From: Thermococcus indicus
GTDB lineage: Archaea > Methanobacteriota_B > Thermococci > Thermococcales > Thermococcaceae
DNA length: 64,000 nt
Direction of reading: 5' to 3'
Assembly (NCBI RefSeq): GCF_006274605.1
Contig: NZ_CP040846.1
Span: 1,433,041 to 1,497,040, forward strand
Below the pieces are notes generated by a model, which searched no databases, was not told where the DNA came from, and worked only from the letters and a program-made list of their open reading frames with translations. The translations under genes were made by a program, and so were the position numbers. Shown here piece after piece: positions 35,942 to 45,860 of this stretch. Within the stretch, counting starts at the first letter, position 1; each line of letters starts with the position of its first letter.

Positions 35942-37780
35942 TCATGTGAGACCTATGAATGAGTACCTCTGCTTGGTTATCACGTTTGCCAGGACTATGG
36001 CCACGATCTGTACCGTCATGAGGAAGACACCGAGCGCAGCGGCGAGGTTGGCGCTTCCAACGGCGCTCGTCATGAGCTCGACCATCCTGGCGGTTATCGG
36101 GTAGTACTCTGGGTTGATGGAACCGAGGGTGATGCCGACGCGGGTCTCGCTCATACAGTAGACGAAGCTCAGCATGGCTCCTCCGAGGAGGTTAAGGAGT
36201 ATCAGCGGTATGAGGATTCCGGTCAGTGCCTTCCACCTTCCTGCGCCGAGGTTGAGCGCCGCCTCCTCGAGGGACACGTGAACCTGCTGGATTCCGGCCG
36301 AGATGGAGCGCGCTGCGAAGGGCAGACGCCTGATTGAGTACGCCAGCACGAGAACCATCGCAGGGTTGAAACCGAGCAGGTTCGTGGGGTCGAGGGGCGT
36401 GTCCGGGAACACCTTGGCAAAGAAGAAGAAGTAGCTCATTGCGATGACGATACCTGGAACGGCTATCGGGATCGTGGAGAGGCTGTCGAGAACCGGCCCG
36501 AGCTTGCTCTTCTTGAACCTGCTGGAGGCGTAGGAGGCGGTGAGGGAGAGCAGGAGTATGACAACTATGGCCGCGGTGGAGTACATTATGCTGTTTATGA
36601 TGACCCTCTCGATGTCCGGCTGGGTGATGATGCTCTGTATGTGGGCGGTGGTGAAGCCCTGGGGCCAGGTTCCGGCCCAGCTCTCGCTGAAGGCCAGGAG
36701 AACAACACCGACCTGCGGGAATATCGAGATGAGGAGCATCGGAAGGACGACGAGGTATATGAGCGCCGCCTGCCAGCCCTTGGGCTTGGCAACCCTCGGC
36801 TTCCACCTGCCGCCCTTGCTGAGCATCGCGTACTGCCTCATGCTGACGTACTTCCTGATTCCAAGGAACATCAGGATAGCTATTGTGAGCATTATGAGCG
36901 CGAGGGCAGCGAGCTGCGGGCTTCCAACGTTGAAACCGCTCGTGAAGGCGCTGTAAATCTGGAAGGACATGAGCTTCCTGGCGAGCGGGTTGCCCTGGAA
37001 GACTATCGGCGCCGCGAGGTCCTCGAGGCTGAAGATTCCGACGAGGGTTGCTCCCGCCGCGATTCCCGGGAGGGCAAGGGGGAACGTTACCGTCCTGAAG
37101 AGGTGGAAGCCCCTGCTTCCAAGGTTCTCCGCCTGCTCCTCAAGGGTGGGGTCGATGTTTATGAAGCTCGCGTAGGCGTTGAGGTAGACTATGGGGTAGT
37201 AGGTCATGGTCTGGGCGACTATGACGCCCACGAGGCCGTCAATGACTACCCTGTGCGGGAAGATGTGGAGCATGTCGTAGAATATCCAGTTTATAAGTCC
37301 GTTGGGCAGGAACATCTTCTTGACGATGAAGACATTCACGAACGGCGTAACGAGGAGCGGGACGAAGAGGAGTATCCTCACGATGTTCTTGCCCGGGAAG
37401 TCGTAGCGCGCCATGACGAAGGCGAAGATGGTTCCCAGTATGGTGGTGAGGATCATGACGCTTATGGAGACTATTATGGAGTTGAGGATAACTCCAAAAT
37501 CAACGCCCTGAATGTAGTATATCTGCTCCCCGTTGGGCATCGTGACAAGCTTGGCGAAGTCTCCGGTGGGCCAGCTTACGTAGTACTCCGAGGTCAGTAT
37601 GCTGGTGAACCAGTGGAAGGAGAAGTGTCCGTTGTACTCGAAGGCCACCGCCAGCATCGCCAGCACTGGGATTATAAGGAACGCCACGAGGTACAGGAGA
37701 GGGAACAGGAACGAGAAAGTCACGACAGGATCGAACAGTGGGGTTCCAAAGAGTCTCTCGCTCCACTTGCTTACCTTCAT
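35942..37780 (-). CDS. ABC importer permease, two fused permease domains
   Basis: 612 residues with about twelve membrane helices in two halves, each with an EAA-type coupling loop (EEQAENLGSRGFHLF; LEEAALNLGAGRWKA). This double-domain form resembles the iron(III)/thiamine/2-aminoethyl-phosphonate type permeases (FbpB, ThiP). GGAGGTCGATGCTCG precedes the ATG. A TATA-like TCTTTAAATAG near 37846-37856 and a T-run just after the SBP gene suggest a separate promoter for permease and ATPase. Confidence 0.93.
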   Translation of the reverse strand: MKVSKWSERLFGTPLFDPVVTFSFLFPLLYLVAFLIIPVLAMLAVAFEYNGHFSFHWFTSILTSEYYVSWPTGDFAKLVTMPNGEQIYYIQGVDFGVILNSIIVSISVMILTTILGTIFAFVMARYDFPGKNIVRILLFVPLLVTPFVNVFIVKKMFLPNGLINWIFYDMLHIFPHRVVIDGLVGVIVAQTMTYYPIVYLNAYASFINIDPTLEEQAENLGSRGFHLFRTVTFPLALPGIAAGATLVGIFSLEDLAAPIVFQGNPLARKLMSFQIYSAFTSGFNVGSPQLAALALIMLTIAILMFLGIRKYVSMRQYAMLSKGGRWKPRVAKPKGWQAALIYLVVLPMLLISIFPQVGVVLLAFSESWAGTWPQGFTTAHIQSIITQPDIERVIINSIMYSTAAIVVILLLSLTASYASSRFKKSKLGPVLDSLSTIPIAVPGIVIAMSYFFFFAKVFPDTPLDPTNLLGFNPAMVLVLAYSIRRLPFAARSISAGIQQVHVSLEEAALNLGAGRWKALTGILIPLILLNLLGGAMLSFVYCMSETRVGITLGSINPEYYPITARMVELMTSAVGSANLAAALGVFLMTVQIVAIVLANVITKQRYSFIGLT

Positions 37781-37894
37781 CGAGCATCGACCTCCGTTCT
37801 GCTTCTGACCATACCCGCCACTCTGAGTTGGTCGAGGTGGAGTCTATTTAAAGATTTCCAAAAATTTGTTGATTTGCCGGTATTGAAAAAGTGT

Positions 37895-37902
37895 CAAAAA
37901 AG
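37895..37902 (-). terminator. T-rich terminator-like run after the binding-protein gene
   Basis: Read on the minus strand, TTCTTTTTTGAC follows the stop of the binding-protein gene by about 30 bases. Archaeal RNA polymerase often ends transcription at such T-runs. It would separate the abundant binding protein message from permease and ATPase. Confidence 0.4.
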
Positions 37903-37930
37903 AATGGAAATTCGCAGGGGGATATCAAAC

Positions 37931-39373
37931 TCAACCCAGCATGCTCTTGAGGTCGTCGAGTACCTTCTGGTACTTGTCCATGGCGCCCTGGCGCCACTCC
38001 TGGACGAGCTGGTCCTGGAAGTTCCTGTCCTTGACGATCCTGTCGTTTATCTTCTTGGCGTACTCCTCGGTGAAGGTAACGGTCTGGCCGGTCTCGGGGT
38101 CCTTGAACTCTATCGGGGCGGTGAGCTCGTCCTTGAGCTGCTCGAACTGCCCCTTGGTTATCTTGCCGTCCCTGTAGGCCTGGACTATTGCCACCCACGC
38201 GTCGTGGAGCTCCTGGTTCGGGTCAACGAGGGTGGCTTTGAAGTAGTACTGGAGGGCGCTGATGGTCTCGAGGGCGCGCTTGTCGTCAAAGGGTATTCCC
38301 TCGGCGTTTATGGCGTCCTGGTAAGCCTTCTCGAGGGCAGGCCTGGCCTCACCGTAGGTCTTACCCTCGTTCTCGCCCTTGAAGATGACGTCAGCGTAGG
38401 GCTTGGTGATGGTCATGTCGAATATCTGCGGGTTGATCGGGAGCCTGTTCACGTCGGGGCTCATCCAGACGGCCTGGCCCTCGGTGAGAACCCAGTAGAT
38501 GAAGGCCTGCGCCGCCTCGGGGTGCTGAGCGTTCTTGAGGAGCGCTATCGGGTCGCCGTTTATGATGCTCTCTCCCTTAGGGACTATGTACTGGCAGTCG
38601 GGGTTCTGCTGCATGGCGGTGTAGCCGTAGAAGTCGATGGTGTTTCCGGCCGCTATCTCACCGTTTATGACCGCGTCCCTGACGGCATCGCTCTGCATGT
38701 AGACCTTGGAGTTGGCGGTGATTAGGGTCATGATGCGCCAGCCCTCCTCCCAGCCGAAGGCCTGGAGGATAATCTGGTATATCCTGGTGTTGGAGGTGCT
38801 CCTGGTCGGGTCGGCTATGCCGTACTGGGGCGGATTGAGGGCCCAGTCCTCGCTCGCTATGTCCTCCCACTTCTGCGGAACCGGGAGGTTCCACTTCTCA
38901 AGCTGCTTCTTGTTCACGGTGAATCCGAACGACGAAAGGGCCGCGGCGATCCAGTAAACCTTATCGCCGTCCTTCCTTATCATCGGCATTCCTGCCAGCT
39001 CGGTCGGAATTGGGTTCCCGATGAGGCCGAGAACCTTCTCGTCGGTTATGGGAGCGAGGTAGCCTGCCTTGTAGAGGTCGTCGAAGAGTGTAGGTCCGCC
39101 ACCCCAGCCAACGTCGGCTCCTTTCTCGATATAGCTCGGCCAGAGGCTCTCCGGAACCTTGATGAACTTGATGTCCTCGATGTTGTACTGTTTGGCGACA
39201 TCGCTCTGGAGGAAGGTCTGCTTGACCATGTACTGTATGGTCGCGTCGTGCCTCGTGACGATGACAAGGGTTATTCCGGAGGTTTCACCGCCGTTTCCTC
39301 CGCTTATGCAGCCGCTGGCCACGACGCTGAGGGCAAGAAGCAGGATAAAGCCGATTGCCACGGGCTTCTTCAT
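37931..39373 (-). CDS. ABC importer substrate-binding lipoprotein
   Basis: 480 residues. Lipoprotein signal with lipobox VASGC, then a periplasmic-binding-protein-like fold of the FbpA/SBP_bac type: VIVTRHDATIQYMVKQTF, VGWGGGPTLFDDLYKAGYLAPI, NPPQYGIADPTRSTSN, MQQNPDCQYIVPKGESI. A C-terminal helical extension (from about residue 390) is longer than in most relatives. The ligand is unknown; iron, thiamine, or phosphonate-type compounds are options by family. GGTGATAAACC precedes the ATG. Confidence 0.92.
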   Translation of the reverse strand: MKKPVAIGFILLLALSVVASGCISGGNGGETSGITLVIVTRHDATIQYMVKQTFLQSDVAKQYNIEDIKFIKVPESLWPSYIEKGADVGWGGGPTLFDDLYKAGYLAPITDEKVLGLIGNPIPTELAGMPMIRKDGDKVYWIAAALSSFGFTVNKKQLEKWNLPVPQKWEDIASEDWALNPPQYGIADPTRSTSNTRIYQIILQAFGWEEGWRIMTLITANSKVYMQSDAVRDAVINGEIAAGNTIDFYGYTAMQQNPDCQYIVPKGESIINGDPIALLKNAQHPEAAQAFIYWVLTEGQAVWMSPDVNRLPINPQIFDMTITKPYADVIFKGENEGKTYGEARPALEKAYQDAINAEGIPFDDKRALETISALQYYFKATLVDPNQELHDAWVAIVQAYRDGKITKGQFEQLKDELTAPIEFKDPETGQTVTFTEEYAKKINDRIVKDRNFQDQLVQEWRQGAMDKYQKVLDDLKSMLG

Positions 39374-39460
39374 GGTTTATCACCTGGTTATGTCAATCGT
39401 GGGTGGTTCGAGAAACTCAATAAAAAATTAATGGTTCAACGGGCAAAAAAATGGAGGAGA

Positions 39461-40519
39461 TCACTTCCTCCTCCTGTAGAGGGCAAGAGGTATGAGGGCA
39501 AGGCCTATCAGAGCCGCCGGACCGCAGGTGCTTCCGCCCTCGCCGGTCTCACTAGTCTCGGTCTGACCGAGGTTCTGCTGGACGCTGACGGCCCAGTGAA
39601 TGAAGTTGGTGACGAACTGCGGGCCGTCGAGGTCAACGCCGTGGTAGGTCGGGCTCCACATCGGCTCGTAGCCGCCGTAGGGGGTCTCACCGCTGACAAC
39701 GAGGACGTTCTTCTTGTCCTCGAAGAGCTGGACGGCCATGAGCGGGAACTCGCCAACGTCACCGGCGGTGTAAGCCTGGGCCGCCGGGTCGGTGTTCTCA
39801 ACGATCTGACCGTCGGCGCTGGTGGTGACTATGATGTATATCCCATCGGCTATTCCGCCGTGGAGGCTCTGCCAGTTGCCGTTCTCATCGACGTAAGCAA
39901 CGACACCCGGTCCGTGGAAGAGGACCTTGCCGCCGTTCTTGAAGTCCTTGGTGAGCATGTCCTTGTCGGGGGTTCCACTGTCCGGGTTGACGAGACCGAC
40001 GACACGGTAGCCGGCTCCAGCGTTGCTGGTGGCGTCCTCGGCGGAGCACTGGTCGAGCCTGAGGTTGGCACCGATGGCGTCGAGAATGGTGTCCACGAAG
40101 TCGATCCTCTGCGGGCCGTCACCGTAGTCGGAGTCGCCAGCAACCCAGAGGATCCTGTTTCCGTCGTTCCACCACTGGACGATGGCCTGAACCTCGTCCG
40201 GGCTGAAGGCCTGGGTCGGCTGGCCGAGGATGAGGAAGTCCACGTCCTTGATGGCGTCGTAGGTTATCTTCTCGCCGAGCTGCTTGATTCCAAGCTCATC
40301 GGCCTTCTCGGCCGGCCCAATGTATGCCCAGCTGACGTCGCTGATGGTCTTTATCATTCCCTCAGCGAGAACGTTGCCGTCCTTGTCGGTCAGAACTGCC
40401 AGACCCTTGTCGCTCTCGCCGTGGGCGAGGTCAACACCGACGGTCGTAGCACTGGCCATGGCAAATCCAAAAACACCAAAGAAAACAAACACCGCAAGTA
40501 TTATTGCAGCCTTCCTCAT
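39461..40519 (-). CDS. Secreted CGP-CTERM protein, GATase/ThuA-like
   Basis: 352 residues. Signal peptide (AIILAVFVFFGVFGFAMASA), a central alpha/beta domain that begins VGVDLAHGESDKGL and includes DVDFLILGQPTQAFSPDEVQAIVQWWNDGNRILWVAGDSDYG, typical of DUF4350/ThuA-like class I glutamine amidotransferase folds, and a C-terminal STCGPAALIG helix with YRRRK tail (CGP-CTERM). It has no apparent catalytic Cys-His-Glu set of GATases. TATA-like GATTTATAAC near 40548-40557. It precedes the importer genes on the same strand; possible surface sensor or ligand-capturing protein. Confidence 0.85.
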   Translation of the reverse strand: MRKAAIILAVFVFFGVFGFAMASATTVGVDLAHGESDKGLAVLTDKDGNVLAEGMIKTISDVSWAYIGPAEKADELGIKQLGEKITYDAIKDVDFLILGQPTQAFSPDEVQAIVQWWNDGNRILWVAGDSDYGDGPQRIDFVDTILDAIGANLRLDQCSAEDATSNAGAGYRVVGLVNPDSGTPDKDMLTKDFKNGGKVLFHGPGVVAYVDENGNWQSLHGGIADGIYIIVTTSADGQIVENTDPAAQAYTAGDVGEFPLMAVQLFEDKKNVLVVSGETPYGGYEPMWSPTYHGVDLDGPQFVTNFIHWAVSVQQNLGQTETSETGEGGSTCGPAALIGLALIPLALYRRRK

Positions 40520-40681
40520 GGTATCACCGGGTTATCTAAGGCTCAGGAAGTTATAAATCTTATGAAGTGGGAAGTTTTTCGATTCGGTTAAACTTTTAAG
40601 CCATCCCCGAAGCCGTCGGCTGTACTTTCCCTGCAGTAAAACCCTTAAAGGCTTGTGCCGTTCAGGCTTCAGGTGGTGAGT

Positions 40682-41809
40682 ATGGACATCGAAAAGAGGA
40701 TGGAACTTATCGGGAGAAAGCCAACGGAGGAGCTCCTGACCGCGGAGAACCTCAGACACCTGCTCGAAGTCGGCGTTCCAATGCAGCACTACATCGGATT
40801 TGAGATAAGCGGTTACATTCACCTCGGAACCGGACTCATGGCGGGAGCAAAGATAGCCGACCTCCAGAAGGCTGGAATCAAGACGAGGATTTTCTTAGCG
40901 GACTGGCACAGCTGGATAAACGACAAGCTCGGTGGAGACCTCGAGGTCATCCAGAAGGTCGCGCTTAGCTACTTCAAGGAGGGCATGAAGCAGAGCATAA
41001 AGGTCATGGGCGGCGACCCGGACAAGGTCGAGTTCGTTCTCGCGAGCGAGATACTGGAGAAGGGTGACTACTGGCAGACGGTCATAGACATCTCCAAGAA
41101 CGTCACCCTCGCGAGAATGATGCGCTCCATAACAATCATGGGCCGCCAGATGGGTGAGGCCATAGACTTTGCCAAGCTCATCTACCCCGCCATGCAGGTG
41201 GCGGACATCTACTACCAGGGCGTCACCATAGCCCACGCGGGGATGGATCAGAGGAAGGCCCACGTTATAGCAATCGAAGTGGCCCAGAAGCTCAAGTACC
41301 ACGCCCTCGAGTGGAAGGGCGAGAAGCTCAAGCCGGTCGCTCTGCACCACCACTTGCTCCTCGGCCTCCAGGAACCGCCGGTCTGGCCGATTGAGAGCGA
41401 GGAGCAGTTCAAAGAGCTGAAGACCCAGATGAAGATGAGCAAGAGCAAGCCCTACTCGGCGGTCTTCATCCACGACACGCCGGAGGAGATAAAGCAGAAG
41501 CTGAGAAAGGCATTCTGCCCGGCCAGGGAGGTCAAATACAACCCCGTCCTCGACTGGGCGGAGTACATAATCTTCCGTGAGGAGCCGACGGAGTTCACAA
41601 TACACAGGCCCGCCAAGTTCGGCGGCGACGTCACCTACACGACCATCGAGGAGCTTAAGCGGGACTTCGCCGAGGGCAAGCTTCACCCGCTCGACCTCAA
41701 GAACGCAGTCGCTGAATACCTCATCGAGCTCCTCAAGCCGGTCAGGGACTACTTCGAGAGGAATCCCGAGCCGCTTGAGCTGATGCGGGAGATAAAGATC
41801 ACCCGCTGA
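40682..41809 (+). CDS. tyrS: Tyrosyl-tRNA synthetase, archaeal type
   Basis: 375 residues, nearly the same text as I remember for Pyrococcus TyrRS. Class I signature GYIHLGT (44-50) in place of HIGH, and KMSKS in QMKMSKSKP (about 250). Charges tRNA-Tyr. The start is the ATG at 40682 (MDIEKRMELIGRKPTEE). TATA-like CCCTTAAAGG lies about 30-40 bases upstream. It is followed within 30 bases by an Lrp-type regulator. Confidence 0.97.
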   Translation: MDIEKRMELIGRKPTEELLTAENLRHLLEVGVPMQHYIGFEISGYIHLGTGLMAGAKIADLQKAGIKTRIFLADWHSWINDKLGGDLEVIQKVALSYFKEGMKQSIKVMGGDPDKVEFVLASEILEKGDYWQTVIDISKNVTLARMMRSITIMGRQMGEAIDFAKLIYPAMQVADIYYQGVTIAHAGMDQRKAHVIAIEVAQKLKYHALEWKGEKLKPVALHHHLLLGLQEPPVWPIESEEQFKELKTQMKMSKSKPYSAVFIHDTPEEIKQKLRKAFCPAREVKYNPVLDWAEYIIFREEPTEFTIHRPAKFGGDVTYTTIEELKRDFAEGKLHPLDLKNAVAEYLIELLKPVRDYFERNPEPLELMREIKITR

Positions 41810-41837
41810 TTTTCCTTCCTTTTAGCTGGTGAAACCG

Positions 41838-42311
41838 ATGCCGGGAATAGACGAGAAGGACAGGGAGATACTCAGAATCCTCCGGAAGGAGGGCAGGATA
41901 ACCCTAACCGAGCTCGGGAAGAGGGTTGGCCTATCCCCGGCAAGCGTGAAGAACAGGGTCGAAAAGCTGGAGAAGCTCGGGGCCATCAAGGGCTACTCCG
42001 CCATCGTTGACCCGGCTTTCCTCGATGAATACGTCCAAGCGTTCTTTGAGCTCAAGCTTGCCATAGACGACCACACGGTCGACCAGATTCTGATGAGGAT
42101 TGCCCGCATGGATGAGGTTCAGAGCCTCTACCGGCGCAGCGGCGAGAGGCAGATACTCGTGAGGGCGAGCTTCCACGACACGGATGAAGTCAAGGCCTTT
42201 GCCGGAAGACTCAAACGATTCTTCGGCAAAAACCTCGAACGGGTGGAGGTTACGCTCATAATAGACACCTTCAAGGAGAACTGGGTGTCCCGTGAGACGG
42301 GAAAACGCTGA
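41838..42311 (+). CDS. Lrp/AsnC-family transcriptional regulator
   Basis: 157 residues. N-terminal helix-turn-helix (IDEKDREILRILRKEGRITLTELGKRVGLSPASVKNRVEKLE), then the RAM ligand-binding domain, which in this family forms octamers and often binds amino acids. ATG 41838 is preferred to the GTG at 41829 because GGTGA lies just before it. It sits between tyrS and the helicase gene and probably shares their message. Confidence 0.93.
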   Translation: MPGIDEKDREILRILRKEGRITLTELGKRVGLSPASVKNRVEKLEKLGAIKGYSAIVDPAFLDEYVQAFFELKLAIDDHTVDQILMRIARMDEVQSLYRRSGERQILVRASFHDTDEVKAFAGRLKRFFGKNLERVEVTLIIDTFKENWVSRETGKR

Positions 42312-42332
42312 TCGCTTGGCGAGGGAGTGAGA

Positions 42333-44948
42333 ATGCTCTTCGTCGTGAGACCCGGGAGGAAGAAGAACGAGCTTGAGGCGTTCTTTATCGAGAACGAACC
42401 CGAAAAACTCACCGCAATGAAGAACCTGAAGGCTAACAGAATTTACCGCTTCATAATGCGTGAGGGAAGGCTCTTCAAGGTTCTTGAGGGCAGTCAGTAC
42501 CGCAACCCTAAGGAGATCGAGAAGCTCCTCCGGGGGGCGAGGATAGTCCTTGTGAACGCCGACGAGTGGGAGGACTACTTCAAGCGAAGGCTCCAGAACA
42601 AGATGGTTGAACGCGCCGAACTCTGCCGCCTCTGCCTCCTCGACGGCAGGATAACCGTCCTCACAGAGGGCAACCGCATTAGATACCAAGGCGAGTACAT
42701 CTGCGAGCGCTGTGCGGAGGATGAGCTGAAGAGGGAGCTCCGCTTCAGGTTCAAGAGCGTTGCCATGTTTGACCAGGCAAAAAAGCTCCTCGACAGGTTT
42801 AGAGACCTCGACAAGGTTCTCTACGCCTTCGACCCCCGCTTCGATCCGACGAGGCATCCGGAGATAACCAGGTGGGACGAACTGAAGGCCAAACACGTGC
42901 GCGTTGAAAAAATCCACCTCGACGAGCTCCCGCTTCCCGAGGAGTTTAAATCCGTTCTCAAGGCGGAAGGCGTTAACGAGCTCCTCCCGGTTCAGAGTTT
43001 AGCTGTAAAGCACGGCCTCCTTGAGGGCGAGAGCCTCCTCGTAGTCTCTGCCACCGCCAGCGGCAAAACCCTCATCGGCGAGCTGGCGGGAGTTCCCAAG
43101 GCGATGAAAGGCAGGAAGATGCTCTTCCTCGTTCCCCTCGTCGCCCTGGCCAACCAGAAGTACGAGGACTTCAAGCGGAGGTATTCGAAACTCGGCCTTC
43201 GCGTGGCGATAAGGGTTGGAATGAGCAGGATTAAGACGAGGGACGAGCTTGTGGTCGTTGACACGGGCATCGATGCGGACATCATAGTGGGAACCTACGA
43301 GGGAATAGACTACCTCCTCAGGGCGGGGAGGAGGATAGGGAACGTCGGAACCATCGTGATAGACGAGATACACACCCTCGACGACGAGGAGCGCGGACCG
43401 AGGCTGGACGGTTTAATCGCTAGATTGAGGAAGCTCTACCCGAGCGCGCAGTTCATAGGTCTCAGCGCCACCGTCGGGAACTCCGACGAGCTGGCCAGGG
43501 AGCTCGGCCTGAAGCTGGTGCTCTACGATGAGAGGCCGGTGGACTTGGAGAGGCACATAATCATAGCGAGGAACGAGTCCGAGAAGTGGCGCCACATAGC
43601 GGTTCTGTGCCGTGCCGAAGCGATGAGGAAATCCCGGCAGGGCTACAAGGGGCAGACGATAGTCTTCACCTTCTCGCGCAAGAGGACGCACGAGCTTTCT
43701 GCCTACCTCACGAGCAAGGGTCTCAAGGCGAAACCCTACCACTCCGGCCTGCCTTACAGACAGAGGAAGCTCACCGAGATGGAGTTCCTGGCTCAAAGGC
43801 TCGACGTTGTGGTCACCACAGCGGCCCTTGGAGCCGGGGTTGACTTTCCAGCCTCCCAGGTAATCTTCGAGAGCCTCGCCATGGGCAACAAGTGGCTGAC
43901 CGTCAGGGAGTTCCACCAGATGCTTGGAAGAGCAGGAAGGCCCCTCTACCACGAGAAGGGCAGGGTCTACCTCATAGTTGAGCCGGGACGGAAGTATTCT
44001 GCCCAAATGGAAAGCTCGGAGGACGAGGTTGCATTCAGGCTTTTGACCGCTCCAATCGAGCCCGTGATGGTGGAATGGAGCGACGAGCTGGAGCAGGACA
44101 ACGTTTTGGCTCATTCCTGCGTCTTCAACCGGCTCGACGTCATCGAGGAGGTTCAGAGCAAATGCCTCGGTGCCAACCAGAGCGCGGAAAAGGTCCTCGA
44201 AAAGCTTGAGGAGTACGATTTCGTCCGGCTTAAAGGCTCCTTGGTCGAGGTTACACCCTACGGAAGGGCCGTGAGCATGAGCTTCCTCCTCCCAAAGGAG
44301 GCGTCCTTCATTAGGAACAACCTTGGAAAGAAGCCGGCCCGGTGGATAGCCGTCAAGCTACTGCCCTTCGAGAACCTCTACCTGAGCGGGACGCTCCAGA
44401 GGGAGCTTGAGGGCGCAGTGAGGGGGAGGCTGAGCGCCAACGTCTTCTCGCCGAGCTTTTCGTCTATCCTTGAGGAGCTCGACAAGGTCATCCCCGAACT
44501 CAGTCCAAACGCCGCTGAGAGGCTCTTCACGCTCTACCAGGAGTTCTTCATGTGCGGTGAAGACGACTGCACCGACTATGCCATGGAACGCGTCAGCGAC
44601 ATGATAATCGAGCTGAGGAGGAACGGAAGGCACCCGACCCAAATAGCGGAGCACTTCAGGAAGGTCTACGGGCTGATAGTCTATCCGGGCGACGTCTTCA
44701 CGTGGCTCGACGGAATAGTCAGAAAGCTTGAGGCGGTGGAGAGGATAGCCAGGGTTTTCAGAGTGAGGAGCACTGAGAACGAGGCAAAGCTTCTCAGGAG
44801 GGAGATTGAGGAGGGCAGAACGATACGCAGGGACCGCGGGGAGGAGAGAAGCCACCAGGGGTTTGCGGGTAGGAGAGACAATGGAAAACCGGAGAAGAGC
44901 GGTCACACTCGGAGAAGACCGGGTGGAAGAGGGAAGAGGGGCGGCTGA
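42333..44948 (+). CDS. Archaeal superfamily-2 helicase, DUF5814-like N-terminus
   Basis: 871 residues. An N-terminal domain with a treble-clef/zinc motif (CRLCLLDG...CERC, about 97-127) is followed by a DEAD/DEAH-like helicase: Walker A SATASGKT (about 237-244), DEIH in IVIDEIHTL, SATVGNSDE, TIVFTFSRKRTHEL and the arginine-finger motif QMLGRAGRP. The C-terminal tail is very basic (from about residue 840) and may bind nucleic acid. Related to archaeal Hel308/Lhr-type helicases. Start at 42333 because GGGAGTGAGA lies before it. Confidence 0.9.
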   Translation: MLFVVRPGRKKNELEAFFIENEPEKLTAMKNLKANRIYRFIMREGRLFKVLEGSQYRNPKEIEKLLRGARIVLVNADEWEDYFKRRLQNKMVERAELCRLCLLDGRITVLTEGNRIRYQGEYICERCAEDELKRELRFRFKSVAMFDQAKKLLDRFRDLDKVLYAFDPRFDPTRHPEITRWDELKAKHVRVEKIHLDELPLPEEFKSVLKAEGVNELLPVQSLAVKHGLLEGESLLVVSATASGKTLIGELAGVPKAMKGRKMLFLVPLVALANQKYEDFKRRYSKLGLRVAIRVGMSRIKTRDELVVVDTGIDADIIVGTYEGIDYLLRAGRRIGNVGTIVIDEIHTLDDEERGPRLDGLIARLRKLYPSAQFIGLSATVGNSDELARELGLKLVLYDERPVDLERHIIIARNESEKWRHIAVLCRAEAMRKSRQGYKGQTIVFTFSRKRTHELSAYLTSKGLKAKPYHSGLPYRQRKLTEMEFLAQRLDVVVTTAALGAGVDFPASQVIFESLAMGNKWLTVREFHQMLGRAGRPLYHEKGRVYLIVEPGRKYSAQMESSEDEVAFRLLTAPIEPVMVEWSDELEQDNVLAHSCVFNRLDVIEEVQSKCLGANQSAEKVLEKLEEYDFVRLKGSLVEVTPYGRAVSMSFLLPKEASFIRNNLGKKPARWIAVKLLPFENLYLSGTLQRELEGAVRGRLSANVFSPSFSSILEELDKVIPELSPNAAERLFTLYQEFFMCGEDDCTDYAMERVSDMIIELRRNGRHPTQIAEHFRKVYGLIVYPGDVFTWLDGIVRKLEAVERIARVFRVRSTENEAKLLRREIEEGRTIRRDRGEERSHQGFAGRRDNGKPEKSGHTRRRPGGRGKRGG

Positions 44949-44952
44949 AGGC

Positions 44953-45759
44953 TCAGCCCCCTATCTGGAGTACCAGCTGGGCCGGATCCCTTATGGCCGG
45001 CCCCAGGCCGAGAACGTAGACCATGAGGTACCACAGGCGCCTCTCCTCCTCATCAGGAACCAGTTTCTGGAGGCCGTAGTAGACCACAACGAGAATGAAG
45101 GTTATCCAGGGGTAGTAGAAGTAAGCCCCGAAGTGCTGGACCAGAATGTTCTCCAGCCAGTGTACCTCGCGGTAGCCGTAGAAGTGTATGGCAACGACCG
45201 TTGAGCCCATGTCGTAGAGGTGCGCTAAAACCGCGTAGAGGTAGAGCCTGTCGAAGGGCCTGTACTTGTATATCAGTAGCGCCGGAATCCACGAGACGAG
45301 CGTGTGCAGGAGCGTCAGCTCGTAGGGCTCCCAGCTCTTCGCGTGAGTTACGAGGAGGTAGTTGGCCCAGAGGGCCAGGATAATGCCCCAGCCGAAGGTC
45401 AGCTTGGGGTAGGTCTTCAGCTTCGCGTCCAGGACTATGGCGGGGAGCATTATGAAGAACGTCGTGAAGAAAATTCCCGGAGTGAGTATCAGGGGGTTCT
45501 GTGGAAGTATGCCCCCATCGACGAGGGCCCTCACCGTGGAGCCGAAGACGACCATCAGGGTGACCGCGATGAAGAGCGTCCTGTCGATTTTAATCTTGAG
45601 GGGTTTCAGTATATACCTATATGTATATATGGCTCCGAAGCCGAGCATAAACGCATACACGAGCGTGTTGATTGGGTTGTAGCCGCTTCTCGTGAACATC
45701 GGCTCCCAGAAGTATTTGTAGATGAAGCCCCAGAGCTCGTTCCACAATGATTCCAGCAT
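44953..45759 (-). CDS. DUF63 membrane protein
   Basis: 268 residues with about six to seven membrane helices; NPINTLVYAFMLGFGAIYTYRY and AHLYDMGSTVVAIHFYGYREVHWLENILV are conserved in DUF63, an archaeal membrane family of unknown role. ATG at 45759 is chosen because GCAGGGGGAG precedes it and the sequence before it is not family-like. The 3' end meets the convergent helicase gene with four bases between. Confidence 0.88.
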   Translation of the reverse strand: MLESLWNELWGFIYKYFWEPMFTRSGYNPINTLVYAFMLGFGAIYTYRYILKPLKIKIDRTLFIAVTLMVVFGSTVRALVDGGILPQNPLILTPGIFFTTFFIMLPAIVLDAKLKTYPKLTFGWGIILALWANYLLVTHAKSWEPYELTLLHTLVSWIPALLIYKYRPFDRLYLYAVLAHLYDMGSTVVAIHFYGYREVHWLENILVQHFGAYFYYPWITFILVVVYYGLQKLVPDEEERRLWYLMVYVLGLGPAIRDPAQLVLQIGG

Positions 45760-45860
45760 CTTTCTCCCCCTGCCTGAGTCGCCCTTCTCCTTTAAAGGCC
45801 TTTTGGACGAGAACGGGAACTTTAATAAATCGTGCTCTAACAATGGTTGGGGGTGAGAAA

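Noticed and set aside
32148-38725. Very long plus-strand frames (648 and 694 codons) opposite the metallophosphoesterase and the ABC importer
   Set aside because: They are antisense shadows of well-recognised genes and show no signal, domain or ribosome site of their own.
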